Shown: positions 38,964 through 48,590, counted from the first letter of the stretch. The stretch is DNA of 60,825 nucleotides from Haloferula rosea (GCF_016595525.1 NZ_JAENII010000019.1:1-60825), one strand, 5' to 3'. The notes: generated by a model not told the origin, from the letters alone. Program-made: numbers and translations.

Positions 38964-39506
38964 ATGAAGTTCCCCCACCTCCTCACCATTCTGATCACCG
39001 CCCTCAGCCTGACAGCGCCGCTGTCAGCTCGGGAAAAGGACGCCCCTGCAAGGCCTCAGCAGCCGACGGAAGCCGAAACCGCCATGCTCTATGAGAAGGC
39101 AGCCGCCTTCCTCCGCACTGCCATCCAGGTCGACGAGAACGATCAGGCCAGCAGCCACTGCCTCCGCCGCGGCAAATACACCCGCATCGAGTGGCGCAAC
39201 CTCGTTTTCCGCCAACTCATCCTCGGCTCGATTTCGAGCAAGGATAAGAAGAACGGCATCAACCGCCGCATCTACGCACAGCTCGGAAGCGACGCCCATC
39301 GGCTCACCGATGATAAAGGCACCACCGCCTGGCGTAGCGGACGGTTTCAGGAATTCCCCAATTTCGTGATGATCGAGCAAGTCGGCGACGAATATCGCCT
39401 CAGCGCTCCAGGCATTGATCTCTTTTCTCCCAATCCCGGGCGGACACCCGTCCAACCCGCCGTTCCCGCGAATGGCGACGAGACCCTTGTGGCCAAACGC
39501 TTCTGA
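38964..39506 (+). CDS. Exported hypothetical protein
   Basis: A 180-residue protein with signal peptide (MKFPHLLTILITALSLTAPLSA) and a charged, soluble body. No family recognised. It follows fabV by about 57 bp and is followed by a strong hairpin, so it may be the last gene of that unit. Confidence 0.6.
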   Translation: MKFPHLLTILITALSLTAPLSAREKDAPARPQQPTEAETAMLYEKAAAFLRTAIQVDENDQASSHCLRRGKYTRIEWRNLVFRQLILGSISSKDKKNGINRRIYAQLGSDAHRLTDDKGTTAWRSGRFQEFPNFVMIEQVGDEYRLSAPGIDLFSPNPGRTPVQPAVPANGDETLVAKRF

Positions 39507-39528
39507 GTCCTCACAGCGGTTCTCTCGT

Positions 39529-39570
39529 AGACGCCCTTCCCGGTGACCCCGGAGAAGGGCGTCTGGCGTT
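39529..39570 (+). terminator. Intrinsic terminator candidate
   Basis: AGACGCCCTTC and GAAGGGCGTCT form a perfect 11-bp stem with a 14-nt GC-rich loop; GGCGTTT follows. About 20 bp after the stop of the 38964 gene, within an otherwise gene-free stretch to 39738. Confidence 0.65.
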
Positions 39571-39738
39571 TACGAGGACAAGAATCAGCATGCAGTCATC
39601 ACCATGGCATGCCGCACCGCCGCCCATGGTCGAGCCCCCTGCGGGTCGAGCCCCACCAGAAAGAAGGGTCCATAGGGGCAGAAATGGATATCCCGAGTGA
39701 CAGAGAACCGACCCTTCGGCGGTATCTGGCGGCATCAT

Positions 39739-42700
39739 ATGAAGAATCTCTGGCTTGCTTCCCTTCTCCTTGCCGCGGTCCCGTGGGCCGCCGCAGCGAC
39801 AGCACCCAAAAAAGAAGATCGCATCGTCCTCCTCGGCAACGGATTGGGAGAGAGAATGCTCGACCACCCGTGGTTCGAGACCGAGCTCCAACTGCGCTAC
39901 CCGGACGAGAAACTTGTCGTCCGCAACATGTGCCGCCCCGGCAACACCCCGGGTTTCCGTCCGCACCCTTCCCGCGCATCCCAGTGGGCGTTTCCTGGCG
40001 CTGAGGCATTTCGTCCTCAGAACAAGATCCACCACGGCAATGGCCACCACCCCACCCCCGATGAATGGCTCAAAACCGCCGGGGCCGACACCATCCTCGC
40101 CTTCTTCGGCTACAACGAATCCTTCGACGGGCCGGAAGGACTCGACGCCTACAAGGGCGAGCTCGAGGCCTTCGTGAAGCACACGCTTGCCCAGAAATAC
40201 AACGGGGAATCGGCACCACGCCTCGTCCTGATCTCGCCCATCGCCTACGAGGACCTGTCCTCCAAGCGCGACTTGCCGGACGGCACCACCGAGAATGCCA
40301 ACCTGAAACTCTACAGCGACGCCATGGCCGAAGTCGCGAAGTCCACCGGAGTCGAATTCGTTGACCTCTTCGACTCCACCACCCAGCTCTACGCAGCAAG
40401 CGACGAGGAGTTCACCCGCAACGGTTTTCTTCCCAACGATCACGGCTACCGCCTGCTGGGACCCGCCCTCGTTGACCAGGTATTCGGAGCCGGTGACCGT
40501 GCCTCGAAGGTGGATCCGGAGACCCTCGCCGAGATCGTCCGCGACAAGAACTGGTTCTGGTTCAATGACTACCGGATGCTCAACGGCGTGCACGTCGACG
40601 GCCGCCGCTACAAGCCGTTCGGCCCCGAGAACTACCCGGCCGAAATCGAGAAGATGCGCGCCATGACCGAAATGCGTGATCGCGCCATCTGGGCCACCGC
40701 GAAGGGACTGAAATTCGACCTCAAGAAGGCCGACGAAAGCACCCCGGAGCTCCCCGAGATCACAACCAACTACAAACCTAGTAGAAAGAACGGTACACCC
40801 GACTACAACAAGGGGAAGGACGCGATCAAATCCCTCACCGTTCCGGAAGGCTACAAGGTCGAGATGTTCGCCTCCGAACAGGAATTCCCGAATCTCGCCA
40901 ACCCGGTGCAGATCTCGTTCGACAACAAGGGCCGCCTGTGGGTTGCCACCATGCCGAGCTATCCGCACTACAAACCGGGCGACATCCGCCCCGACGACAA
41001 GCTCCTCATTTACGAAGACACCGACGGTGACGGCCGTGCCGACAAGGAGACCGTCTTCGCCGACAACCTCCATCTGCCCACCGGATTCGAGTTCGCTCCC
41101 GAGGGCGTGTATGTCTCCCAGGAACCCGCACTGATGCTCCTGCGCGACACGAATGGCGACGACCGTGCGGATTCCAGGGAGGTCGTTCTCACCGGCTTCG
41201 ACACCCACGACACCCACCACGCGGTCGGTGCGTTCTGCGCCGATCCATCCGGTGCCTTCATGATGTGCGAAGGCGTGTTCCTTCACTCGAACGTCGAAAC
41301 ACCCTACGGCCCGGTCCGGGGCATTGATGGCGGGTTCTACCGCTTCAGCCCGCAGCGCACCCACCTCGAGCGCACCGCCCAGGTTTCCATCCCGAACCCA
41401 TGGGGTTTCGCCTTCGACGACTGGGGTCAGGACTTCTTCATCCACACCTCCGGCACCCGCATCAACTGGCTGCTGCCGTCATCGATCAAGCCCACCTACG
41501 GGGCCAAGGCACCGCTGACCAAGGACCTCGCCCCGAAAGGCCACGCCGTACGCCCCACATCCGGTTTGGAGTTCGTCTCGTCCGCCCACTTCCCGGATGA
41601 GGTTCAGGGCGACATGCTCGTGGCCAACAACATCGGGTTCCTCGGCATCAAGCAGCACAAGATCGAGGACGATGGAACCGGCTACAAGACGAGTCACCGT
41701 CAAGACCTCCTCGTGTCGAAGGACGGCAATTTCCGCCCCGTCGATCTGGAGTTCGCTCCCGACGGATCACTCTATGTCGTCGACTGGCACAACATGCTGA
41801 TCGGCCACATGCAGCACAACGCACGCGACCCGCTCCGGGACCACGTGCACGGCCGCATCTACCGGATCACCTACCCTTCGCGCCCCCTGGTGAAGCCCGT
41901 CAAGGTGGCAGGGGCCCAAGTCGCCGACCTGCTGGAGAATCTGAAGTCGCCCGACTACCGGACACGCTATCGGACCCGGCGCGAACTCCGCAGCCATGAC
42001 CCCGCTACCGTCCTCCCCGCCATTCAGAAATGGGTGGCCGCTCTGGATGCCAAGGATCCGAAATACGACCACCATCGTCTCGAAGCACTCTGGACCAGTT
42101 GGGCTCTCAACAAGGTGGACACGGACCTGCTCCGCCAACTGGCGAAGTCGGATGACCACCGCGCTCGTGCCGCAGCCATCCGGGTGCTTCGCTACAACAT
42201 CCGTTCATTCGACAACCACGCCCAACTGCTGATGGCCGCGGCTGACGACCCGCATGGCCGGGTGCGCGTGGAAGCAATCATCGCAGCCTCATGGCTGGAC
42301 AACTCGGTCGGCAGCAAGGTGGTCGCCGCCGCCAGCAAGAACCCCATGGATGACTGGATCAAGGGAGCCGCCAAAACCGCTGCAGACCGGCTCGCCGGCA
42401 AGGAGGAGGTCGAAGTCGATGAGAACCCGGCCCCCGAGCCCCCGTCCTACCTGACAGCGGCCGAGAAGAAGCTCTTCCTGAGCGGTCACGAAATCTACCA
42501 CCGCGAAGGTCACTGCGCCACCTGCCACCAGCCCGACGGCAAGGGACTGCCCTCCGCCGGATTCCCGCCGATCGCCGAAACCGATTGGACCCAGGGGAAC
42601 GAAGAACGCCTGATCAAGCTCACGCTTCACGGCCTGATGGGCCCGATCGAAATCAACGGCCAGAAGTATCCCGGCCAGGTTCCGATGACTCCCTTTGGAG

Positions 42701-42870
42701 GCATGCTCAATGACGAGGAAATCGCCGCCGTGCTGACCTACGTCCGCAACGACCTCGGCAACAAGGCACCCGCAATCAAACCCGAAACCGTCTCCAAAGT
42801 GCGCAAGGAAACCGGCACCCGTTCCTTCTACAGCCCGGAAGAACTTCTCAAGGAGCACCCGATGGAGTAA
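39739..42870 (+). CDS. PVC-type heme-binding CxxCH protein with SGNH-like, beta-propeller and HEAT domains
   Basis: A 1043-residue exported protein typical of planctomycetes and verrucomicrobia. After the signal peptide, an SGNH-hydrolase-like domain (about 25-260) appears, but its nucleophile block reads LLGNGLGERM, not GDS, while GYNES and NDHGYRLLG correspond to later blocks. A membrane-bound-dehydrogenase-type beta-propeller (TIGR02604-like, about 370-720: SFDNKGRLWVATMPSYP, GDMLVANNIGFLG, FAPDGSLYVVDWHNMLIGH) follows, then HEAT-like helices, and a monoheme cytochrome c domain with CATCH (926-930) and a later VPMTPFGG methionine. Role: likely periplasmic oxidation of a sugar-type substrate coupled to cytochrome c; inferred. 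Confidence 0.85.
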   Translation: MKNLWLASLLLAAVPWAAAATAPKKEDRIVLLGNGLGERMLDHPWFETELQLRYPDEKLVVRNMCRPGNTPGFRPHPSRASQWAFPGAEAFRPQNKIHHGNGHHPTPDEWLKTAGADTILAFFGYNESFDGPEGLDAYKGELEAFVKHTLAQKYNGESAPRLVLISPIAYEDLSSKRDLPDGTTENANLKLYSDAMAEVAKSTGVEFVDLFDSTTQLYAASDEEFTRNGFLPNDHGYRLLGPALVDQVFGAGDRASKVDPETLAEIVRDKNWFWFNDYRMLNGVHVDGRRYKPFGPENYPAEIEKMRAMTEMRDRAIWATAKGLKFDLKKADESTPELPEITTNYKPSRKNGTPDYNKGKDAIKSLTVPEGYKVEMFASEQEFPNLANPVQISFDNKGRLWVATMPSYPHYKPGDIRPDDKLLIYEDTDGDGRADKETVFADNLHLPTGFEFAPEGVYVSQEPALMLLRDTNGDDRADSREVVLTGFDTHDTHHAVGAFCADPSGAFMMCEGVFLHSNVETPYGPVRGIDGGFYRFSPQRTHLERTAQVSIPNPWGFAFDDWGQDFFIHTSGTRINWLLPSSIKPTYGAKAPLTKDLAPKGHAVRPTSGLEFVSSAHFPDEVQGDMLVANNIGFLGIKQHKIEDDGTGYKTSHRQDLLVSKDGNFRPVDLEFAPDGSLYVVDWHNMLIGHMQHNARDPLRDHVHGRIYRITYPSRPLVKPVKVAGAQVADLLENLKSPDYRTRYRTRRELRSHDPATVLPAIQKWVAALDAKDPKYDHHRLEALWTSWALNKVDTDLLRQLAKSDDHRARAAAIRVLRYNIRSFDNHAQLLMAAADDPHGRVRVEAIIAASWLDNSVGSKVVAAASKNPMDDWIKGAAKTAADRLAGKEEVEVDENPAPEPPSYLTAAEKKLFLSGHEIYHREGHCATCHQPDGKGLPSAGFPPIAETDWTQGNEERLIKLTLHGLMGPIEINGQKYPGQVPMTPFGGMLNDEEIAAVLTYVRNDLGNKAPAIKPETVSKVRKETGTRSFYSPEELLKEHPME

Positions 42871-42880
42871 TTCCGGCCCT

Positions 42881-43795
42881 GTGCCTGCTGACTCCGCCTT
42901 CGCAGATTCCCTCGTTGTTGAACAGGGCTTCGCCTACCCCGATTGGGACGGCATCGCCCGCCACATCGAGTCCACCCTTCCCGAGAGCGGCTGGGGTGCC
43001 GCTTGGGAGAAGGTCGCCCACCAGTGGCTCGAGCATCTCCGCCAGCACCTTGGCGAGGCCTATCAGGTCCACGAGACCAGCAACTTCCTCATCCTCACCT
43101 CGGCACCCGGACACATCGCGGAAGACGCCAAACAGAGCGCCGAAGCGAGCCTCTCCCAGATTCTCCGGCACCTCGATGGATCCGCATCGGACCTCGGCTA
43201 TGGGAAACACGTCGTCCTGATGTTTGCCGAGTCGGGCGACTACTACCAATACGTCGCCCACTTCCACCCGGACGGCGACGTGCCGATGTCGGGCGGACTG
43301 TGCATCCAGTCCGGCTACACCCACTACGCTTTCCCAACCTACGACCATAACGGTTACCGAACGGTCCTTGCCCACGAACTCACCCATGCCTGCCTCAGCC
43401 ACCTGCCCATCCCCGCCTGGCTGAACGAGGCACTCGCGATGCGCATGGAGACCGCCGTCACCGGAGACAGCATCTTCTACCTCGACCGTGAGATCTTCGA
43501 ACGCCATCTGCACCACTGGAACGAGGAAACCATCCAGCAGTTCTGGAGTGGAGCCGCCTGGCAGATCCCCGGCGACAGCTTCGAACTGAGCTACAACCTC
43601 GCCGAAATCCTGTGGCGGAAGATCGAAGTCGACCTGAACGCCTCGAAGGATCAGGTGACCTCATTCATCAATGCCGCGACTTACGAAGACGGCGGGGAAT
43701 CCGCCTTCCGCGCCACTTTCGCGCTGGGCCTGGAAGAGCTGGCCGCCGACTTTCTTGGAGATGGACCTTGGGCGCCGAGGCCCGAGCGGTTTTAG
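42881..43795 (+). CDS. Predicted metallopeptidase (peptidase MA-like, HELTH)
   Basis: A 304-residue protein starting at GTG 42881, 10 bp after the preceding stop. VLAHELTHACLSHLPIPAWLNEALAMRME has HExxH plus WLNEALA, the usual third-ligand Glu of peptidase-MA-like gluzincins. It probably travels with the upstream gene. Substrate unknown. Confidence 0.65.
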   Translation: MPADSAFADSLVVEQGFAYPDWDGIARHIESTLPESGWGAAWEKVAHQWLEHLRQHLGEAYQVHETSNFLILTSAPGHIAEDAKQSAEASLSQILRHLDGSASDLGYGKHVVLMFAESGDYYQYVAHFHPDGDVPMSGGLCIQSGYTHYAFPTYDHNGYRTVLAHELTHACLSHLPIPAWLNEALAMRMETAVTGDSIFYLDREIFERHLHHWNEETIQQFWSGAAWQIPGDSFELSYNLAEILWRKIEVDLNASKDQVTSFINAATYEDGGESAFRATFALGLEELAADFLGDGPWAPRPERF

Positions 43796-43827
43796 TCACC
43801 ACCCACACCTCCTCTTTTTCACCCACC

Positions 43828-44439
43828 ATGCCCGTCATTCTCGTCAGCGGATTCGATGCTTGGGGCGACCTCAGCGCCAACCCGGCATGGCTTGCCGTCG
43901 AGGCTGCAAGCCCACAGCTTCCCTCCGACTGGGAGATCCAGAAGATCAAACTCCCGGTCTCATGGTCGAGCGCATTCGAACAGCTACGCGACGCGTGGTC
44001 CTATGACGTGGAGGCCGTGCTCTGCTTCGGTGTGGCTCCCATCGACGGCGTCGCGGTCGAACGCATTGCCATCAACCTGGCCGAAGGGTCGGATGTCGAC
44101 GGCACCCCACCTCCCCATCCATCCGTGATCGAGGACGGACCGGCCGGCTATTGGAGCACCTTGCCCGTCGACACCATCCATCGCGCCCTCGTGGCTGCGG
44201 GACTTCCGGCGAAGCTCTCCGCCCACGCCGGCACCTACCTGTGTAATGCACTGCTCTATCAGGTGATTGACCACGCCCTCTGGACCAAGCCCGGGATCCC
44301 GGTCGGCTTCATCCATCTATCGAACCTGAAGTCACCCGGTTCCGTCGATCAGGAGACACTGGCGCGGGCAGTCGAGCTCGCCATCGAGGCCACCCTCTCC
44401 GGTGAAGGCGACCTTCCTCAGGACTTGATCAAAGCCTGA
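43828..44439 (+). CDS. pcp: Pyroglutamyl-peptidase I-like cysteine peptidase (C15)
   Basis: A 203-residue protein fitting the C15 family that removes N-terminal pyroglutamate. VSGFDAWGDLSANPAW matches the N-terminal signature, SAHAGTYLCNALLYQ holds the catalytic Cys, and PVGFIHLSNL the catalytic His. The frame is open from 43612, but ATG 43828 is the family-like start (MPVILVSGFDAWG). Its 3' end overlaps the convergent DUF4190-like gene by 22 bp. Confidence 0.82.
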   Translation: MPVILVSGFDAWGDLSANPAWLAVEAASPQLPSDWEIQKIKLPVSWSSAFEQLRDAWSYDVEAVLCFGVAPIDGVAVERIAINLAEGSDVDGTPPPHPSVIEDGPAGYWSTLPVDTIHRALVAAGLPAKLSAHAGTYLCNALLYQVIDHALWTKPGIPVGFIHLSNLKSPGSVDQETLARAVELAIEATLSGEGDLPQDLIKA

Positions 44440-44756
44440 CCCAGCAACAGCAGCCCGATCAAGCTGCACAAACCGCCCATCACGAGCCCGAATATTGCCC
44501 GGCCCGTACCGTGCTTGCGACGACCCGTCTGCTTCGACCGCTTGATTTCCCGCAGCGCGAGAATCCCGGTCACCATCGCGAAAGGAGCAGGAAGGATGAG
44601 CACCGAAACCAAGCCAAGATAGCCTGAAGCAATCGCCCAGCCCGAATTCCCCACCGGGAGGAGCAGGCGCATGCCCGCCTGATCCCCGAGGCGCTGGCCA
44701 CCGGCGGGCGGCATCGGCGGCGGAGCGGCCGGGCGACTGTAGGGTTCCTCACTCAT
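44418..44756 (-). CDS. DUF4190-like small membrane protein
   Basis: A 112-residue protein with proline-rich N-terminus (SEEPYSRPAAPPPMPP) and two hydrophobic segments framing GILALREIKRSKQTGRR, as in DUF4190 proteins. Its start overlaps the stop of the upstream lipoprotein gene (ATGAGTGA), indicating translational coupling. Start 44756, not 44813. Confidence 0.7.
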   Translation of the reverse strand: MSEEPYSRPAAPPPMPPAGGQRLGDQAGMRLLLPVGNSGWAIASGYLGLVSVLILPAPFAMVTGILALREIKRSKQTGRRKHGTGRAIFGLVMGGLCSLIGLLLLGQALIKS

Positions 44757-45519
44757 GCTCCGATTCCCCGGCATCGTCCGGCTCCTGCCATGCAGGATCC
44801 CAGATCTTCGCAAATCCGTTCTCAGGCTTCTCCGCCTGACGGATCACGCCATCCGCGGACAACCCACGAAGTCCACCCATCTCGAATCCGGCGGAACGCA
44901 GCGCATCAACCGTCCAGATGTTGCAAATACGAGGGAAATAGTAGGAATGGGGTGACCGGATGAGCATCCCCTCCCCCCAGCTCGAGCGGGTCACCGTTTC
45001 GGGCACCCCGTTGGCATCACGCACCGCGCAATGATTCAGGAAACCGGCCAACCCGGCTCCCGCGGACTCGGGCACGTAGGCCTGATAGAGACGCTGGTGG
45101 TGGCAGACTTCGGGAATGTTCCAGTCGAACGGGATGATCTCCATCACCGCGCCCGATGGCAGGAACAAGGCATGCACCACCTGTCCGGGACTCAACCAAC
45201 GCTTCTGGACATAGGCCGTTTCGTCCCCCCAGCTGAAGGCGACGTAGCGATGATCGCCGATCTCCGGCGGCGTGACGTAGCCGTGACGACGCAGCCAATC
45301 GAGCTCGAGCACCAGCCCGGTGTGAAGGTTGTCACTGAAGAGCAGGACCGGCACCGTGGCCGGCTCGGGAGCTTCCTCAGCGGTTTCCTCGGCCGCCTGC
45401 GCCGTGACTTCCACCCGCTGGTGGCCGACCTGCTTCTCCTTCGGGAAATGAAGGAACGAGCAGGAACCCAAGAAAAACGGGGCCGTCAGCAACCATGCCC
45501 TGACGACCCCGGATCTCAT
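44749..45519 (-). CDS. DUF2459 lipoprotein
   Basis: A 256-residue predicted lipoprotein: AWLLTAPFFLGSCSF ends with a lipobox LGSC. The body has LFSDNLHTGLVLELDW and HRYVAFSWGDETAYVQ, features of the DUF2459 (TIGR02117) family, whose members are periplasmic and of unknown activity. Coupled to the DUF4190-like gene. Confidence 0.75.
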   Translation of the reverse strand: MRSGVVRAWLLTAPFFLGSCSFLHFPKEKQVGHQRVEVTAQAAEETAEEAPEPATVPVLLFSDNLHTGLVLELDWLRRHGYVTPPEIGDHRYVAFSWGDETAYVQKRWLSPGQVVHALFLPSGAVMEIIPFDWNIPEVCHHQRLYQAYVPESAGAGLAGFLNHCAVRDANGVPETVTRSSWGEGMLIRSPHSYYFPRICNIWTVDALRSAGFEMGGLRGLSADGVIRQAEKPENGFAKIWDPAWQEPDDAGESEHE

Positions 45520-45545
45520 AAAATGCTTTCAGTGGGTTGGAGCGA

Positions 45546-46766
45546 TCAGCGCACGATCTCGAGCAACTCGACATCGAAGACGAGCATGCCACCTGGACGA
45601 CCACCACCCGGGTTCTCACCGTAAGCGAGATCGGCAGGGATCCAGAAGCGACGCTTCTCACCGACCACCATCAACTGCAGGCCTTCGGTCCACCCCTTGA
45701 TCACGCCATTGAGTGGGAACTGGGTCGGCTCACCGCGGGTCACGGAGCTGTCGAACATCTCGCCATCAGGAGTCCAACCGGAGTAGTGCACCTTCACGGT
45801 GTCCGTGGCCTTGGGCTTCTCGTCACCCTTACCTTCGGAAAGCACCTTGTGGGCGAGACCGCTGGCGGTCTTCTCGGCACCCTCAGGAACTGCAGCCACG
45901 TCTTCGGGGACCGGAGGAGCTGGTGGCGCATCCTTGAAGGAAATCAACTCGAGGTCGGCCACGATGAAACCACCGGGAACCCGGGGCTCGGGAAGCCAGC
46001 ACTTGCGCTGCTCGCCGACCTTCATCTCCTTGAACAGACCACCGAGTTCCGGTGGAAGTTTGTCGAGCGGCACGCTTGGAGCATCGCCCTGCGCGCGGCT
46101 GTCCTGCACCGTCTGACCTTCCATGGTCTTGCCGGTGAAGTGGAAGGTGACGACCTGTTTGTCGCCGGGAGACTCCCCTTCGCCTTCCTTGAGGATCTTG
46201 TAAGCTATGCCGCCTTCGGTTTTCTCGGTGTCCTCGGGTGGCTTGGGAGCTGCCTTGATGCCGATCAGTTCGACGTCGAAGACCAGCATGCCACCCGGAC
46301 GACCACTGCCGGGAACGACTGGGCCGTAGGCGAGGTCTTCAGGAATCCAGAAGCGGCGCTTCTCGCCTTCGACCATGAGCTGGAGACCTTCAGTCCAGCC
46401 TGCGATCACCTGCCCCAGCGGGAAGCTGGTCGGCTCGCCACGCTCCACCGAGCTGTCGAACATCTTTCCATCGGTCGTCCAACCCGAGTAGTGGACGGTC
46501 ACCGTGTCGGAGGCCGTCGGCTTGGTTTTGCCGGTTCCGGCTTGGAGGACTTTCGAGGCGAGACCACTTTCGGTCTTTTCTGCATCGGCGGGAGCGGCGG
46601 CTACGTCGGCTGGTACTTCAGGCATGATCTTTTCTGGTTCTTCGGCGGCCGCATTTTCTGCCGCGGCGGGAGCTGGGGCGTCCGGAGTCTCCTCGGAACG
46701 CACTAGGGCGGGTACTGCAACAATCGCCGCAGCAGTCATCAGGGGTGTCAGGGTCCGGACTTTCAT
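45546..46766 (-). CDS. Exported FKBP-type peptidyl-prolyl isomerase with three FKBP domains
   Basis: A 406-residue protein with signal peptide (MKVRTLTPLMTAAAIVAVPA). Domains 1 and 3 are typical FKBPs (VTVHYSGWTTDGKMFDSS, GWTEGLQLMVEGEKRRFWIP, LAYGPVVPGSGRPGG; and VKVHYSGWTPDGEMFDSS, LAYGENPGGGRPGGMLVF). The middle domain keeps VVTFHFTGKTMEGQTVQDS but lacks the AYG loop, so it is likely inactive. Linkers carry Ala/Pro/Glu-rich repeats and the phrase EKT[EA]SG before each unit. Likely periplasmic folding factor. Confidence 0.9.
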   Translation of the reverse strand: MKVRTLTPLMTAAAIVAVPALVRSEETPDAPAPAAAENAAAEEPEKIMPEVPADVAAAPADAEKTESGLASKVLQAGTGKTKPTASDTVTVHYSGWTTDGKMFDSSVERGEPTSFPLGQVIAGWTEGLQLMVEGEKRRFWIPEDLAYGPVVPGSGRPGGMLVFDVELIGIKAAPKPPEDTEKTEGGIAYKILKEGEGESPGDKQVVTFHFTGKTMEGQTVQDSRAQGDAPSVPLDKLPPELGGLFKEMKVGEQRKCWLPEPRVPGGFIVADLELISFKDAPPAPPVPEDVAAVPEGAEKTASGLAHKVLSEGKGDEKPKATDTVKVHYSGWTPDGEMFDSSVTRGEPTQFPLNGVIKGWTEGLQLMVVGEKRRFWIPADLAYGENPGGGRPGGMLVFDVELLEIVR

Positions 46767-46800
46767 GGAACGAGGGAGCATCCACGCCCAAGGGCTTGTG

Positions 46801-47124
46801 TCAACCGCCCGCCCCATCCTTCGCCTCATCCTCCGCCAGCCGGCGATCGATCACAAAAGGCCCGAATGGCAGCAGAGAGGCCACCATCATCAGGACCGCA
46901 TGCTTGAAGGGCAGGACCTTTTCGAGCAGCGCGAGAAGCACCAGAAGACCCAGCAAAATGAAGAGGGCACCGTGCGCCCAACCCACGATCTTCACCGCCA
47001 TATCAATGCCCATCCCATACTTCAGGGGCATCGCGATGCCGAGCAGCAGCAGGAAGGAGATCCCTTCGATCTTGCCCACAATCCTCACTCGACCCACCGG
47101 ATCGCTCCAAGATGCCTTCGTCAT
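46801..47124 (-). CDS. DUF3817 membrane protein
   Basis: A 107-residue integral membrane protein with IVGKIEGISFLLLLGIAMPL and KIVGWAHGALFILLGLLVLL, characteristic of DUF3817. ATG 47124 is preferred. Just upstream of the FKBP gene on the same strand and divergent from the FadL-like porin. Confidence 0.85.
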   Translation of the reverse strand: MTKASWSDPVGRVRIVGKIEGISFLLLLGIAMPLKYGMGIDMAVKIVGWAHGALFILLGLLVLLALLEKVLPFKHAVLMMVASLLPFGPFVIDRRLAEDEAKDGAGG

Positions 47125-47281
47125 GCCGCGCTGTTTCGGTCGGGAACACCGGGCTGTCAACCCTTCGCCGCCCTTCCAAGAGCCCCAGCCCGACCTGCTT
47201 CTTCCTTGCGCATCGGGAAAAAAAGGTTCTTATCGACAAACCCCAGATTCACCCGACCCCTCGCGTCCGCATCTCTCCCGC

Positions 47282-48502
47282 ATGAAACCCACCACGACCG
47301 CGGTTTTCACCGCCCTCGCCCTGTCATCCCTCGCCCAAGGAGCCGGCTTCCAGCTCCAGGAACGTTCCACCCGCGGCCTCGGGCGCGCCTTCTCCGGTGA
47401 AGCCGCTATCGCCGACGACGCCTCCGTCCTCGCCTCCAATCCGGCAGGCATGCTGCTGGTCCCCGGAGATACGGCCATCTCCGTCGGTTTGAGCGGGATC
47501 TTCCCCGATGTCGATGTGGACGGCGTCTTCACACCAACCGGAGCTCCAGGCGGCATCCCGACCTCGGCCCGGGGCGTGGCTGACGACGCCGTCGTGCCCT
47601 ACCTGTATCTCACCCAGAAGCTCAACGACAAGGTCAGCGTCGGCTTCGGCTCCTACACCACCTTCGGTCTCGCGACGAATTACCCGCTGAATTTCGCGGC
47701 GCGGTCGCTCGCCGACAAGAGCGAGCTCAAGACCGTCAATTTCAATCCGTCCATCGCCTACCGCTTCAACTCGCAATGGTCGATCGGCGTGGGATTCAAC
47801 GCACTCTACGGCGAAGGGAAACTCAACTCGACCTTCCCCAACTCCATCCCGATCCTCGACCTCGCCGGCGATGACTGGGGCTTCGGTTACAACCTCGGCC
47901 TGATGTTTGAATGGAGCGACTCCACCCGGTTCGGGCTACACTACCGCTCCGAAGTCGATCTCACCCTGGAAGGACGAGTCGTCTCAGGCGCTGCCGCAAT
48001 CTGGAATGGCCCCGGGATCGTTGATGTCACCCTTCCCGATTCCCTCGAGTTCAGCGCCTACCACGAAATCAACGACCGTTGGGCGATCCATGGCGACGTG
48101 GTGTGGACCGGCTGGAGCGATTTCCAGCAACTCCAACCCATCGTCTTCGGCGCACCCGTGCAGCCACCCGCCACCATCGAGAACTGGAAGGATGTCTACC
48201 GGTTCGCCCTCGGCACCACCTGGCAAGCCACCGACCGCGTCACCCTGAGAGCCGGTGTGGCCTACGACCAATCACCCGTCGAACCCCAGTTCCTCACTCT
48301 GCGGATTCCCGACTCCGACCGCCTGTGGGTGAGTGTCGGCATGAGCTACCAGTTCAATGCATGCTGGGCCATCGACCTTGCCTACACCCACTTGTTCACC
48401 GACTCGGTGCGGATCAACGAAACCACCGCTGCAGGAAACTTCACCGGCACCGCCGAAGGAAGCACCCATCTGGTTGCCCTCGGCTTGTCGGGCCACTTCT
48501 GA
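47282..48502 (+). CDS. FadL/OmpP1-type outer-membrane transporter
   Basis: A 406-residue barrel with signal peptide ending QGAG and the FadL N-terminal hallmark GFQLQERSTRGLGRAFSGEA, IADDASVLASNPAGM. The C-terminus alternates strands and ends GLSGHF with a terminal Phe, as for Bam-inserted barrels. Imports long-chain fatty acids or other hydrophobics. Confidence 0.9.
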   Translation: MKPTTTAVFTALALSSLAQGAGFQLQERSTRGLGRAFSGEAAIADDASVLASNPAGMLLVPGDTAISVGLSGIFPDVDVDGVFTPTGAPGGIPTSARGVADDAVVPYLYLTQKLNDKVSVGFGSYTTFGLATNYPLNFAARSLADKSELKTVNFNPSIAYRFNSQWSIGVGFNALYGEGKLNSTFPNSIPILDLAGDDWGFGYNLGLMFEWSDSTRFGLHYRSEVDLTLEGRVVSGAAAIWNGPGIVDVTLPDSLEFSAYHEINDRWAIHGDVVWTGWSDFQQLQPIVFGAPVQPPATIENWKDVYRFALGTTWQATDRVTLRAGVAYDQSPVEPQFLTLRIPDSDRLWVSVGMSYQFNACWAIDLAYTHLFTDSVRINETTAAGNFTGTAEGSTHLVALGLSGHF

Positions 48503-48536
48503 AGACTTCCGGTTTCCCTGAGGAACCCAAACCTGC

Positions 48537-48577
48537 GGGCCGGGGCGGTTTTCCATCGCCACCGGCCCACCCGCTTT
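48537..48577 (+). terminator. Intrinsic terminator after the FadL-type gene
   Basis: GGGCCGG-GGCG pairs with CGCC-CCGGCCC (one bulged A) around a 9-nt loop, followed at a short distance by CTTTT. About 35 bp after the stop. Confidence 0.6.
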
Positions 48578-48590
48578 TACACTCCCCTTC

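Noticed and set aside
39511-41445. 644-codon minus-strand open frame opposite the CxxCH protein
   Set aside because: The + strand shows clear domains; the antisense product is low-complexity and lacks motifs.
45537-46706. 389-codon + frame opposite the FKBP gene
   Set aside because: The minus strand encodes clear FKBP domains; the + frame repeats because the FKBP DNA repeats.
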